From: Bacillota bacterium
Lineage (GTDB): Bacteria; Bacillota; Clostridia; Tissierellales; Sedimentibacteraceae
DNA length: 64,000 nucleotides
Direction: 5' to 3'
Assembly (NCBI GenBank): GCA_023386345.1
Contig: JAEWJT010000020.1
Coordinates: 299,687-363,686, forward strand
Positions 26,676-37,130 of the stretch are shown in pieces. The notes under the pieces were generated by a model that saw only the letters and a list, made by a program, of their open reading frames with translations, was not told the origin of the DNA and did not search any database. Numbering within the stretch: the first letter of the stretch is position 1; each line of letters begins with the position of its first letter. The translations under genes were made by a program, and so were the position numbers.

Positions 26676-28139
26676 CTACACCAACCTCGCAATGTCATTC
26701 AATCCATCAAGAATTTGCTGTTCTAGTTCTTTTATTCTTTGAATAATAACTTTTGGAGCTTCGTATTCTACTTTCTCATATTCTACTTCTTTATATCTAT
26801 TAATAGAAAGATCGTAATCCTTATTTACAATTTCCTCTTTGCTGACAAAAAAAGATTTATCGGTTCTATTTCTGTTTTTTTCATTTTCAAGGTTATTAAG
26901 ACGACTAATTATATCAGGAATATCATTTTCATTTACTGGCTGGCGTTTATCATCTAATGAAAATCCATCTGCTTGCATATCATAAAACCATACCTTATCA
27001 GTTCCACCTGCCACAGTTTTTGTAAAAACCATTATTGCAGTTGATACACCTGCATAAGGTTTAAATACACCGCTAGGCATAGAAATAATTGCTTGAAGTT
27101 GATGATTTTCAATAATTTCCTTGCGTAGTGCTTTATGGGCGTTTGAACTTCCGAATAAAACTCCATCTGGAACAATTGAAGCACACCTTCCGCCTTTTTT
27201 TAATGTTCTTAAAAATAGTGCTAAGAATAATAATTCTGTTTTCTTAGTCTTTGTTATTTTTAAAAGATCTGCTGAAACACTATCATAATCTAAAGACCCT
27301 TTGAAAGGAGGGTTTGCTAGTACAAGAGTGTATTTTTCTCTATCCTTATTACTTTCTGATAAAGAATCTCTATACTCAATATTAGGTCTATCCACTCCAT
27401 GAAGCATCATATTCATTGCGCCAATACGCAACATGGTTCTATCCATGTCATTTCCAAAGAACATATTATTGTGATAGTGATCTTTAAGCTCTTTGATTGT
27501 GAACATATCTTCATTATTTCTTTTAAGGTATTCACCGGCTTCAACTAAAAAGCCCGCCGAACCAGCTGCTGGATCAACTATAATATCCGTTGGAGTAGGT
27601 TTCATTAGCTCTACCATCATTTTGATAATATGCCTTGGAGTTCTGAACTGTCCGTTTGTACCTGCTGTAGCAACCTTAGATAATAAATATTCGTATAAAT
27701 CTCCTTTTGTATCATCCGAAACATTTCCTTCGTTTACAGGAAGTGCATCAATATTAGTTACTATTTTTTCAAGCATCTGTGGTGTTGGAATCATAAATAT
27801 AGCATCATCCATATATTTTGTAAATGCAGAATTTTTATCACTATGCAAAGTTTTTATAAACGGAAATGCTTTTTTTGACATTGTTTCATACATTTCAACA
27901 GCATTCATCTGCTTAAAATTATGCCATCTAAGATTTTGCTGATCGCTGTTAAAAATTTTATTAAAATCAGTTCCCATAAACTCAGCTAGTCTTTCTTCTT
28001 CCTTTTGTTTATCATCTAAACCCTTTATAAATAACAAGTATGTAAACTGTTCAATTACTGATAAAGGATTAGTTATTCCTCCTGTCCAAAATATTTCCCA
28101 AATCTTATCGATCTTATTTCGTAATTCACCCGTAATCAT
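26676..28139 (-). CDS. hsdM: Type I restriction-modification DNA methyltransferase HsdM
   Basis: 487-residue N6-adenine methyltransferase subunit. The N-terminal helical HsdM_N domain (residues 1-130) contains LSVIEQFTYLLFIKGLDDKQ. The SAM-binding motif I is DPAAGSAGFLVEAG and the catalytic motif IV is NPPF in LVLANPPFKGSL. Length is normal for the family. It is the first gene of the five-gene operon, with AGGAG 7 bases before its ATG and a candidate promoter 40-70 bases upstream. With HsdS it modifies host DNA to protect it from HsdR. No lesions seen. Confidence 0.95.
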   Translation of the reverse strand: MITGELRNKIDKIWEIFWTGGITNPLSVIEQFTYLLFIKGLDDKQKEEERLAEFMGTDFNKIFNSDQQNLRWHNFKQMNAVEMYETMSKKAFPFIKTLHSDKNSAFTKYMDDAIFMIPTPQMLEKIVTNIDALPVNEGNVSDDTKGDLYEYLLSKVATAGTNGQFRTPRHIIKMMVELMKPTPTDIIVDPAAGSAGFLVEAGEYLKRNNEDMFTIKELKDHYHNNMFFGNDMDRTMLRIGAMNMMLHGVDRPNIEYRDSLSESNKDREKYTLVLANPPFKGSLDYDSVSADLLKITKTKKTELLFLALFLRTLKKGGRCASIVPDGVLFGSSNAHKALRKEIIENHQLQAIISMPSGVFKPYAGVSTAIMVFTKTVAGGTDKVWFYDMQADGFSLDDKRQPVNENDIPDIISRLNNLENEKNRNRTDKSFFVSKEEIVNKDYDLSINRYKEVEYEKVEYEAPKVIIQRIKELEQQILDGLNDIARLV

Positions 28140-28178
28140 TGTAATTCTCCTTTAGCTCAAAACAAATGTAATTTGTAC

Positions 28179-28208
28179 CTATTAGGTTATATGTTCTCAT
28201 ATTGTCAA
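28179..28208 (-). promoter_or_regulatory. Candidate promoter of the restriction operon
   Basis: On the minus strand TTGACA at 28208-28203 and TAATAG at 28184-28179 with an 18-base spacer, about 40 bases before hsdM. The -35 is perfect and the -10 is moderate. Confidence 0.55.
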
Positions 28209-29228
28209 ACGAATTTTTTCTTAGCTTTTCAACTTCGCCCTTCTTTTTGCGTTATGTAATAATTATATTTGCATTATATAAATTTTTTTAAATATTATTT
28301 CTTGCTATAAACAATCTCGTCTCAGCGAAACATTATCAGTCAAGTCGATTTGTTGCTCGACTTTTGGCTATTGCTTAGATTATACTTGTTAAGATATTAG
28401 TTTGAATATCCTTTTCTACTATTACTTTGTTCGATTTTTAAATACTATTATTTTAATTTTTGGAAATGTTTTCAATATATAAATTAGATTTATTTATCAC
28501 CTTGAAAATAAATTAACAATCAATAGAAATTATATCTTTAACATACATAATATATATTTTTGCTAATGATTATTATATAGTCTTATTTGTTTTTTGTCAA
28601 ATTTTAGCTGAAGCTTTTCTGAAAAGTTATTAGAATTATATATACATGATAATTTTATGAGAAAAACTTAGAGAATGAATATCTGAACAATCCAAAATTA
28701 AAAATCTGTCTTAAATCGGAGAGTTTAAAATAGTTGTTTTAATTGAAATTATAATTATTTTTATATAATTAAAAAACAAGTCACTACTTATATAATAGAG
28801 AAATATATTACTCCAAAAATAACTTCCTATATTTTTATAATGTTAAATACTAGATTAGAATGAAGTGGCAAATACATTTTACTAATAAACCATTTAATTC
28901 TTCCGCTATATTTTTGTTATTTATATTGAATGTTATCGGATGAATCACGTAATTCTCTTCTAAAGATATCTTTTTCTTTCATATGATTTTTTAATACTTT
29001 CAAAATATAACAACTTATAGTTCAATATTTTTTGTCTTCTTTATTTAAAGTGACAATTATAAGTTAAATTTATATTGAACATAAGCACAATACTTGTTAT
29101 AATTACCATACCAATAGTTAATTATAATGTAATATAGGACATGTAAAATGAAATAAAAACTTTTGTGATTTTATATAAAAATAAAGCTCTTTAATTTAGT
29201 AGCAAATATCATATTTATAAGGAAAATT
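28209..29228. other. Long non-coding spacer between restriction and Wadjet operons
   Basis: About 1.02 kb of very A/T-rich DNA without a recognisable gene. A small hairpin AAGTCGA / TCGACTT followed by TT lies at 28342-28363. It separates divergent operons and may hold remnants too decayed to identify. The Wadjet promoter must lie near its right end, but I see no clear consensus. Confidence 0.5.
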
Positions 29229-30248
29229 ATGAAAACTATATTAGAAATTTTAAAAGCAAATGAAATTGATAAATTAAAAATAAGTCTTGAAGAGTTAAGC
29301 AAACTATATAAAATAACGGACTATATAAAATTAGCTCAAGCAGTTATTGAACTTCTAAATTTAGAGCAAATTAAACCTATTAAAAGCTCAGGGCTGAATG
29401 GTAAAAAACCAGCTCTTTATAACATGTACAAGATTATAGCAAAGAAAGAAATAAACAGTGATATATTGGAAGAGCTAAATTATAGGCTCCATCCTATGCT
29501 CAGGTTAGATTATTACTATAATAATCCAGATATCTATGATATAGATAGAGATAATATATTGAAACTTAGCAAATTTTTTAAAAATAAAAAAAAATTATTA
29601 AATACAAAAATATCCTTAAATGAACGCAGCTTTCAAATATGGCAAAGAGAAAAATATCTTAAAAATGGCGGAGGAAAAAGACTTCTAAACAATCTTGGTA
29701 TTAGCTTAAGCTATCTAAATACATATGACACAAATGAACCTCTCGCTTATTATTCACAGCATAAAAGCACACCACAAAATATTCTAATTTTAGAAAATGA
29801 AGACACTTTTTATAGTTTTAGAGAACATTTAATAAATAAAAATGATAAAATATTAGGCATTAGTATAGGTACTCTAATCTATGGAAGAGGAAAGGGTATA
29901 ATAAAATCCTTTAGAGAATTTGACTTAGTTGCTGAGCCATATCTTCTAAATAAAAACAATAATCTGCTATATTTTGGAGATTTAGACTATGAAGGGATTT
30001 TAATTTATGAGAGCTTTTATAGGCAGTTTTACAAGGAGTATCTTATTGAGCCATTTATAAACGGATATATTAGGATGCTTAAATATGCTCAAAATCTGGA
30101 TCTTCCAAGAACCAAGGAGGGACAAAATAAAAATATAGGTGATATATTTAAGAGTAGCTTTACAGATGAAGAAAATAAAATTATAGATGATATATTAAAT
30201 AAAGGTCTGTATATTCCGCAGGAAATATTAAATATAACTAATATATAA
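29229..30248 (+). CDS. jetD: Wadjet system nuclease subunit JetD
   Basis: 339-residue protein of the DUF2220/JetD type. The C-terminal half carries a Toprim-like core, recognisable as LILENEDTFYSF, ISIGTLIYGRGKGI and LLYFGDLDYEGILIYE near residue 250. The acidic DxD residues there fit the metal site of topoisomerase-primase nucleases. In studied Wadjet systems JetD is the endonuclease that cuts circular plasmid DNA after JetABC has extruded and trapped a loop. Here the gene comes first in the operon (jetD-A-B-C), not last as in type I systems. An AAGGA site precedes ATG 29229. Intact by inspection. Confidence 0.85.
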   Translation: MKTILEILKANEIDKLKISLEELSKLYKITDYIKLAQAVIELLNLEQIKPIKSSGLNGKKPALYNMYKIIAKKEINSDILEELNYRLHPMLRLDYYYNNPDIYDIDRDNILKLSKFFKNKKKLLNTKISLNERSFQIWQREKYLKNGGGKRLLNNLGISLSYLNTYDTNEPLAYYSQHKSTPQNILILENEDTFYSFREHLINKNDKILGISIGTLIYGRGKGIIKSFREFDLVAEPYLLNKNNNLLYFGDLDYEGILIYESFYRQFYKEYLIEPFINGYIRMLKYAQNLDLPRTKEGQNKNIGDIFKSSFTDEENKIIDDILNKGLYIPQEILNITNI

Positions 30249-30287
30249 ACTGATTTACAGATAAATAAATTGAGAAAAGGGAATGTG

Positions 30288-31892
30288 ATGGAGTATCTAA
30301 ATAAATTTCATAATCGTATGGAGAAGATAGGGGCTTACGCGGTTTTATTTCAGAATATTTTACCCAAAATGACATGGAAACAATATGGTTTTATAGAGTT
30401 TTATGAGCAAAGTAACCTAGTTTTTGCGGTGCTTATATTTATAATGGAGCAATCATTAAAGGAAGATGTATGCACTATAGACGAGATAATTAGTTTTATA
30501 GATAGGATAAATTCAGAAAAATTCAAAAAATCCCTAAGTTATAACCAATGTAAAGAACTTGGGGATTTTATAATAAATACAGTGCTTTGCAATGAAGGAC
30601 GAGCTATGTATTTTAAAGGGATGAATTTTGAAGAGGGCAAGTATAAGGACTTATATATTAGCTTTGTAGCTAATAGAGTTGTGTACTTAGATGGAGATAT
30701 AAAGAGGACTTCATATTATTTGACAGATGATGGATATAATCTTTTGCTATCTACCTTAGAGATAGAAAGCAATATGATGCTTACTATACATGAGATGATT
30801 TTTAAACTGCACCTAGAGAAAGCCTCATATGATCAGGCAGTAGATGACATAAAAAATATATTTAATCATCTTAGAATTCAGTTGCAAAAAATTAGTGAAG
30901 CTATGAGGAAAATAAAACAAAATTCACTTTTGTATTCAGTAGCTGAGTATAAAAGTATATTAAATGAAAATCTTGGGATAATTCAAGATACAAAAAATAA
31001 ATTTTTAAGATATAAGGAACATGTTTTGTCAAGAGTAAAGGAGCTAGAGGAAAAAGAAATTGACATACAAAAATTAAAAAAGGACGAGCAGAAAAATTTA
31101 CAGAGCTTAAAAACTATAGAAGAATATCTAAATAAATCTTTAAATGAGCATCAGAAGATTCTATCCTCACATTTTGACCTAAAAACTTTGTATGATAAAG
31201 AATTAGAAGACTTGTCGATGATGTCGTTAATAAAAAGATTTCATTTAAGAGAAGAGATATATAACAAAATTATCGAAGATGCATCAAAGATTGAAAACAT
31301 AGAAATATTTTTAAATCCTCTATTTAATAAAAATGCAGATAAAATTTATAATATAAACAAAGCTCTTGAAATTCAAAAGCCAATAACGAAAAAGGATATA
31401 AATGATGAGGGATATGTTTTAGCTGTGTATGATGATGAATGGCACGAAGAGATGCAGAAAAAATGGCTTGAAAAAAGAAACAAATATGTCGAATGTCTAA
31501 AAACTATCATATACAATGTGTATCTAAGTAAGGATAAAGATATTACATTATCTAAGGTTAAAGATAATATAGCATTAGAACAAATAAATAGCTTAATACC
31601 AACTGTAGAAATATTTAAGGAAATCATGATAGAGCTTATAAAAAATGAAGAAATAGATATTGAAGCCCTAAAGAACGAACAAAAAGAATATATTAGTGAC
31701 AACACTATGAAATTTCAATTAAATTTAATGTGCCTTGAGATAATTAAGGATGACAAAAAATTATCTGATATAAAGAAAATAAGCATTAAACGCTTACAAA
31801 AGGAAAATCTAGTCGTATTTGAAAATGTAGCAAGTGAATTAAGCATGGTTAAAAAAGTTAGTTGTTCAGATGTTTTATTTATAATAGAGTGA
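30288..31892 (+). CDS. jetA: Wadjet system kleisin-like subunit JetA
   Basis: About 535 residues, DUF5716-like (JetA of non-type-I Wadjet). The N-terminus EYLNKFHNRMEKIGAYAVLFQNILPKMTWKQYGFIEFYEQS is helical; long charged helices including a predicted coiled coil occupy the middle (about 170-300). JetA is the MukF-like kleisin linking the SMC-type heads. I choose ATG 30288 with AAAAGGGA at 30275-30282 rather than the TTG at 30270. It lies between jetD and jetB, with jetB 19 bases downstream. Assignment depends mainly on the operon and on the neighbouring jetC. Confidence 0.82.
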   Translation: MEYLNKFHNRMEKIGAYAVLFQNILPKMTWKQYGFIEFYEQSNLVFAVLIFIMEQSLKEDVCTIDEIISFIDRINSEKFKKSLSYNQCKELGDFIINTVLCNEGRAMYFKGMNFEEGKYKDLYISFVANRVVYLDGDIKRTSYYLTDDGYNLLLSTLEIESNMMLTIHEMIFKLHLEKASYDQAVDDIKNIFNHLRIQLQKISEAMRKIKQNSLLYSVAEYKSILNENLGIIQDTKNKFLRYKEHVLSRVKELEEKEIDIQKLKKDEQKNLQSLKTIEEYLNKSLNEHQKILSSHFDLKTLYDKELEDLSMMSLIKRFHLREEIYNKIIEDASKIENIEIFLNPLFNKNADKIYNINKALEIQKPITKKDINDEGYVLAVYDDEWHEEMQKKWLEKRNKYVECLKTIIYNVYLSKDKDITLSKVKDNIALEQINSLIPTVEIFKEIMIELIKNEEIDIEALKNEQKEYISDNTMKFQLNLMCLEIIKDDKKLSDIKKISIKRLQKENLVVFENVASELSMVKKVSCSDVLFIIE

Positions 31893-31911
31893 TTGGAGGT
31901 CATGTGTACAG

Positions 31912-32628
31912 ATGTCTTACATGTTAGAAGAGATTGTGGATAGTCAAAAAATTTTTTACTATCTATTAGAAAACAAGGAGTTAAAAGAAGAGAAGGAACG
32001 TGAGCTTTATAAAAAATATGTCGAAAGCGAAAATGTTATGAGCCTTGTGAAGAGCCAAGCAGATATTTCAAATAGCATGGTGCTCAGATATGGAAATGTA
32101 ATATATTTGATTCCGGGTGAAAACAATAATTTGTTAGGATACTCAAAATCCGAGCTAAAGTCAATTTTCTGCCGTTCAGGCTCTACAGATAAGGACTATT
32201 ACTTATCTCAATTTGTTATATTGACATTATTGGTAGAATTTTTTGACGGACATGGAGCAAGCAGCAAGGTTAGAGATTACATAAGAGTAGGAGAGCTTTT
32301 AAATTCAATATCTGATAGATTAAAGGAAGGACTCGAAATAGAAAAAACCTCGCAGTCTGATGAAAAAACGAGTGGACTTGCTTTTAACAATATGTTTGAG
32401 TCCTATGAGGCATTAAGAAGTGAAGAAGGCGGCTCAAGAGCTAAAACAACAAAAGAGGGATTTATATATACAATATTAAAATTTTTACAATCACAAAATC
32501 TTATAGAATATATAGAGGCTGATGAAATGATTAAGACAACTGATAAATTAGATAGATTTATGGATTGGAATTTGCTAAATCAAGCTAATTATGACAGAGT
32601 TTTAAAAGCTATGGGAGTTGAGATATGA
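31912..32628 (+). CDS. jetB: Wadjet system subunit JetB
   Basis: 238-residue, mostly helical DUF6063-like protein, the MukE-like winged-helix partner in the JetABC complex. Recognisable features are IVDSQKIFYYLLENKELKEE near the N-terminus and YGNVIYLIPGENNNLLGYSKSELKSIF, followed by the FVILTLLVEFFDG segment. GGAGGT lies at 31895-31900 with an 11-base spacer to ATG 31912. The stop overlaps the jetC start (ATGA), showing tight translational coupling, as expected for subunits of one complex. Confidence 0.84.
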   Translation: MSYMLEEIVDSQKIFYYLLENKELKEEKERELYKKYVESENVMSLVKSQADISNSMVLRYGNVIYLIPGENNNLLGYSKSELKSIFCRSGSTDKDYYLSQFVILTLLVEFFDGHGASSKVRDYIRVGELLNSISDRLKEGLEIEKTSQSDEKTSGLAFNNMFESYEALRSEEGGSRAKTTKEGFIYTILKFLQSQNLIEYIEADEMIKTTDKLDRFMDWNLLNQANYDRVLKAMGVEI

Positions 32629-35600
32629 GTAAAATAAATGCTATAAGAATAGTTAATTTAAGCTATAACAACAATACTATGAAGATAGATGATGAGTTAT
32701 TTGATATTAATGGAGATAATACACTATTTTCTTTATTAAATGGCGGAGGAAAATCGGTAATAGTTCAAATGGTAGTAGCTCCCTTTGTTCATAAAAACAA
32801 ACGAAATCTTGGCAAAAGAGCATTTAGAGATTATTTTACCACAAATAAACCTACATTTATTTTAGTTGAATGGCAATTAGACGGAAAAGCAGGATATGTT
32901 CTTACTGGGATGATGGTTAGAAAGGCTCAGGAGGGAGACGAAGATTTAAAAGATGATTTAGATATAATAAATTTTATATATGAGTATAAATACTCAAATC
33001 CATATGATATAAGGAACATACCGATTATAGAGGGTAACTCAGATAGGAAAATGCTAAAGGGTTATCAAAGCTGTGAGAAATTATTTGAAGAAATCAAAAA
33101 TAAAAATGGAAACACATTTTTTTATTATAATACCAATATTTATGCTCAGCAAAGAAATTATTTTGAAAAGCTTGAGCAGTACCATATTTATTATTCTGAG
33201 TGGGAAAGTATAATAAAGGAAATAAATCTAAAGGAATCTGGCTTATCCGAGCTGTTTAATAATGCAAAGGACGAAGTTGGACTATTAGAAAAATGGTTTT
33301 TAAAGGTAGTTGGAGATAAGTTAAATAGAAATGGTGACCAAATAAAGAAATTTGAAGAACTTATGTCAAAGTGCATAAAGCAGTACAAAGATAATAGATA
33401 TAAGCTTTTAAAAAAACAAAGTATGCTTAATTTCAAAAAAGAAACCGAAAATATTTATCAAAAAGCAATTTCATATCAGAATGCAGTTATAGAAAAACAA
33501 AAGGTTCAGTCTAATATTGCATATCTTTTGCGTACATTAAAAAATCTAAAGAATGATTATCAGCGTAAAAATAGCGAGCAAGAGGCTCTTGACAAAACTT
33601 TAAAGAAAGAATTATCAGATTTAAAATATCAATCACTTTGCTTAGATATCATATTAAAATTAGATGAAATAAATAAATTAAATGTTGAAATTGCCAAACT
33701 TAATAGCGACAGGGATATGAATAACCTGGAATTAAATGATATAGAGCAGGCTAAGAATCTATTATCATGTGCGGCTAAGTATAAAGAGTTAAGAATTGCA
33801 CTTGGGGAAGTAAATAAATATGAAATAAAACTTCAAATAATAAATAGTGAAAATATGAATTTAGCACCAAGACGTAATAAACTAGGCTATGCACTAAAAC
33901 AGCATTATGAATTAGAGCATCAAAAATCAGAGAATGAGCTATACGAATTAAAAAAGATATCTGAAAATATAAACTCTGAGCTAAAAAGTCTTGTAGATGA
34001 GAATGAAGAACTTCAAAAAAATTCAACAGGCTTAAATCGTAAAATAGCTAAGCTAGAAACAGAAGTTTTATATTATAACAAGATTGAGGATAGAGTTAAT
34101 CAAGTTTATAGTTTAAATCTTGTAAGGAATATCTTAGGCTTGTATGAAGATAACTATTTGGATGGTCTTAAAATAAAATTAGAAACTGAGCTTGAGAGCT
34201 TAGATAAATCTCATATAGAAAATCAAAGAAAAAGATATGAACTTGAAAAAGTCTTAACAGAAAATAAAAAAAATATAGAAAATCTAATAAAAAAACATAG
34301 TAAGCTTTTATCTGATAATGAACTTCATATTGGGAAAGATAAGCAAAATGAAGAATATTTGAATATTAGAAAAAATTCGATAAAATATATAAATTTGCCG
34401 GCAGAGAATATATTTGATATTGAAATCATAAAAGAAAAGTTCACCAAGAAGATTATTGAGCTGGAGGAAACAAAAAGGCTTAATGAAAAGGAGCTAGATG
34501 CAGAAAATATCATATATAAAAATTTGGAGTCTGGCAAGGTGATAGAGCTAAGCTATGAGCTAGAGGCTGCATTTGCTAATGAGGATATAAGATATATATA
34601 TGGTATGGATTGGCTTAAAAATAATGGATACAAAAAGTCTCATAATGACAAAATACTAAAGAATAATCCGATGATTCCATACTCAATAATTATGAGCTCT
34701 AAGGAGATTTCAAGACTTAGCAAATCTAATATATCTGTATTTACCACAGAGCCTATTCCTATAATTGTAAAAGAAAGCCTTGATTTAGAAGATAAAACAG
34801 ATAATAAAACAGGTACAGTTTTAAATGCAAGTCAAGAGCTATCATTTTATGTTTTGTTTAATAGTGATATTTTGGATAAAAATAAGCTAGAAGAAATTTT
34901 AGAGGAAAAGAGACAAAGAACCAATCAAATATACGAAAACATTAAAATACGTGAAAATGAGATAAATAGTTATAGAGAGTTATTAAACGTAGCTATTTAT
35001 CCGCCTTTAACAAAGGAGCAGTACCATGATTGTAAAATGAAAATTGAAGTTCTAAGTAAAGAGCTTGATGATAATGATATACTTATAATGTCAGCCAGAA
35101 GTAAGATGGATAATATTGAAGAAGAACTTAGAACAACTGATAAATTAATTGTAGATATAAAATCAAAAATAGATAATAGAAAGAATCTTTTAAAGGATTT
35201 TTCGGAGCTTATGAATAACTACCAAGATTATTTATCAAATTTAGATGAAAAAAGTTATTTGTCAAGAGAACTAGGGAAATTAGATGTAAACATATCAAAA
35301 AATAAAACGCTCATATTAGATAAACAGAAAGAATTAACCGCTAATAATGAAAATGCACTAATTAAAAGAGCCGAACGTGATGATACTATAAGAAATAAAA
35401 ATTCATATATTTCTTATTTAGAGACAGATATATCTGATTTAGAAAAAATAGATGTATTTATGCTAAAATCGGAATATGATGCTATTTCCAAAAATATTTC
35501 AACAAATCAAATAGAGATAGAAAAAGAGCTAGAATTGGCAAATGATAAAGTAAGAATTGCTGATGATAATCTTAAAAGAGCTTTGAAAAATTTTAATATC

Positions 35601-37067
35601 ATAGGTGAGGAATATAAAGATATTGACTATGATGCTTTGTACGAAAAAGAGTTTGAATTAAATGAAAGAGAAAAGAAAATAAGGATTACAATAGAAGAAA
35701 TATTAGGTTTAGAAAAACCGCTCATAAAAAAGTTAGGGAGTTTAGATACTGATAGAGATGGGTTATATAAAAGATTAAATTCTGACTTTAAAACTGATGA
35801 GATTTTAGAAAAAGATGAAATAAGAGTTTGTGATTTCAAAAAGGAAATATTTACATTACAGTCAAAGATATATAAAGAAGAAAATACTTATAAGCAGCTT
35901 TACAATAGACTTAACACTTATCAAAGCGGTTTAAATCTTTTGATGCAGTATGAAAAATTTGAGGACTTGCTTTCAAATAACTCAAATGATGAACAGTCTC
36001 TATATAAATATGATGAACTTGAGTTCTTTGATACTGAGAAATTAAATAAATTAATAAGAAATTTAACGCAGGAATTAAATGCAAAGGAAGAGAAGCAGGC
36101 AAAAGAACATAGAAATATGACAGATGAAATAGGAAGAATTAGCAGTATGCAGGAATTTAATGATGATTTTTATAAAAATCCACTAAAAAACCTGTATGAA
36201 TGCAGAAATATACCATCTCAGGTCATAGAGCAGTTAGACACAATTTGGAAGTCATATTCAAGCCTTTTAGAGAAGCTTCAAGTTGATATTGATATAATAG
36301 AGAAGGAAAAGGCAGAGATAGTAAATTTATTTGCTGAATATGTTAAGTCTGTTCATACTAATTTGGATTCTATTGACAAAAACTCTAGCATAAATATAAG
36401 AGGACGTTCAATTAAAATGCTAAAGATAGTTCTTCCTAGTTGGGAGGACGAAGAGAGCACATATAAGCTTAGAGTAAATGAATTTGTTGAGAGCCTTATA
36501 AACTCAGGAATATCACTGTTAGAAAGAAATGAAAACATAGAGGATATGCTCGGAAAAAATATCACAATTAACAATATCTATAATAGAGTAGTAGGATGTA
36601 GCAAAGTTAGCATAAAATTATATAAAATTGAGGCAAATAGAGAAATTGCAATAACTTGGGCGCAGGCAGCCAAAAACTCTGGAGGAGAAGGCTTTCTGTC
36701 AGCCTTCGTTATATTGTCAAGCCTTATGATGTATCTAAGAAGAGATGAAACAGATATTTTTCTTGAGAAAGAAGAAGGGAAAGTGTTAATTATGGATAAT
36801 CCATTTGCTCAAACAAGTTCGGAGCATTTGCTAAAACCTCTTATAGATATAGCAAAAAAATCTAATACTCAGCTCATTTGCCTGACAGCTCTTGGAGGAG
36901 ATTCAATTTACAACAGATTTGATAATATCTACATATTAAATCAAACAAGCTCAAAGCTTCAAAATGGTATAACATACTTAAAAGGAGAGCATGCTAAGGG
37001 TGAAGAAAGTACTATGCTTTCATCAAGAATATTAACAGAAGATATTGAGCAGATGACATTATTTTAA
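32625..37067 (+). CDS. jetC: Wadjet SMC/MukB-like ATPase JetC
   Basis: 1480-residue SMC-type ATPase. The N-terminal head carries Walker A NGGGKS at residues 39-44, followed by VIVQMVVAPFVHKNKR. Two very long coiled-coil regions, roughly residues 270-560 and 730-1250, flank a hinge-like segment around 600-720. The C-terminal head has the ABC signature SGGEGFLSAF from about 1352 and Walker B VLIMDNPFAQ near 1386. JetC drives DNA loop extrusion in Wadjet; with JetD it cleaves small circular DNA. The full four-gene set with intact motifs suggests an active anti-plasmid system. Operon promoter and terminator: see the spacer and the IS-interrupted hairpin entries. Confidence 0.93.
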   Translation: MSKINAIRIVNLSYNNNTMKIDDELFDINGDNTLFSLLNGGGKSVIVQMVVAPFVHKNKRNLGKRAFRDYFTTNKPTFILVEWQLDGKAGYVLTGMMVRKAQEGDEDLKDDLDIINFIYEYKYSNPYDIRNIPIIEGNSDRKMLKGYQSCEKLFEEIKNKNGNTFFYYNTNIYAQQRNYFEKLEQYHIYYSEWESIIKEINLKESGLSELFNNAKDEVGLLEKWFLKVVGDKLNRNGDQIKKFEELMSKCIKQYKDNRYKLLKKQSMLNFKKETENIYQKAISYQNAVIEKQKVQSNIAYLLRTLKNLKNDYQRKNSEQEALDKTLKKELSDLKYQSLCLDIILKLDEINKLNVEIAKLNSDRDMNNLELNDIEQAKNLLSCAAKYKELRIALGEVNKYEIKLQIINSENMNLAPRRNKLGYALKQHYELEHQKSENELYELKKISENINSELKSLVDENEELQKNSTGLNRKIAKLETEVLYYNKIEDRVNQVYSLNLVRNILGLYEDNYLDGLKIKLETELESLDKSHIENQRKRYELEKVLTENKKNIENLIKKHSKLLSDNELHIGKDKQNEEYLNIRKNSIKYINLPAENIFDIEIIKEKFTKKIIELEETKRLNEKELDAENIIYKNLESGKVIELSYELEAAFANEDIRYIYGMDWLKNNGYKKSHNDKILKNNPMIPYSIIMSSKEISRLSKSNISVFTTEPIPIIVKESLDLEDKTDNKTGTVLNASQELSFYVLFNSDILDKNKLEEILEEKRQRTNQIYENIKIRENEINSYRELLNVAIYPPLTKEQYHDCKMKIEVLSKELDDNDILIMSARSKMDNIEEELRTTDKLIVDIKSKIDNRKNLLKDFSELMNNYQDYLSNLDEKSYLSRELGKLDVNISKNKTLILDKQKELTANNENALIKRAERDDTIRNKNSYISYLETDISDLEKIDVFMLKSEYDAISKNISTNQIEIEKELELANDKVRIADDNLKRALKNFNIIGEEYKDIDYDALYEKEFELNEREKKIRITIEEILGLEKPLIKKLGSLDTDRDGLYKRLNSDFKTDEILEKDEIRVCDFKKEIFTLQSKIYKEENTYKQLYNRLNTYQSGLNLLMQYEKFEDLLSNNSNDEQSLYKYDELEFFDTEKLNKLIRNLTQELNAKEEKQAKEHRNMTDEIGRISSMQEFNDDFYKNPLKNLYECRNIPSQVIEQLDTIWKSYSSLLEKLQVDIDIIEKEKAEIVNLFAEYVKSVHTNLDSIDKNSSINIRGRSIKMLKIVLPSWEDEESTYKLRVNEFVESLINSGISLLERNENIEDMLGKNITINNIYNRVVGCSKVSIKLYKIEANREIAITWAQAAKNSGGEGFLSAFVILSSLMMYLRRDETDIFLEKEEGKVLIMDNPFAQTSSEHLLKPLIDIAKKSNTQLICLTALGGDSIYNRFDNIYILNQTSSKLQNGITYLKGEHAKGEESTMLSSRILTEDIEQMTLF

Positions 37068-37130
37068 CTTATTATGTAAGTAGATAACCATTAGGAGGAT
37101 ACCCATTAATTGAGTAGTCGACCTATCTCG

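Noticed and set aside
27493..27942. 149-codon plus-strand frame within hsdM
   Set aside because: Opposite strand of an intact, recognisable hsdM; no independent support.
30270..30287. Upstream TTG start of jetA
   Set aside because: It would place the AAAAGGGA binding site inside the coding region; ATG 30288 has correct spacing.
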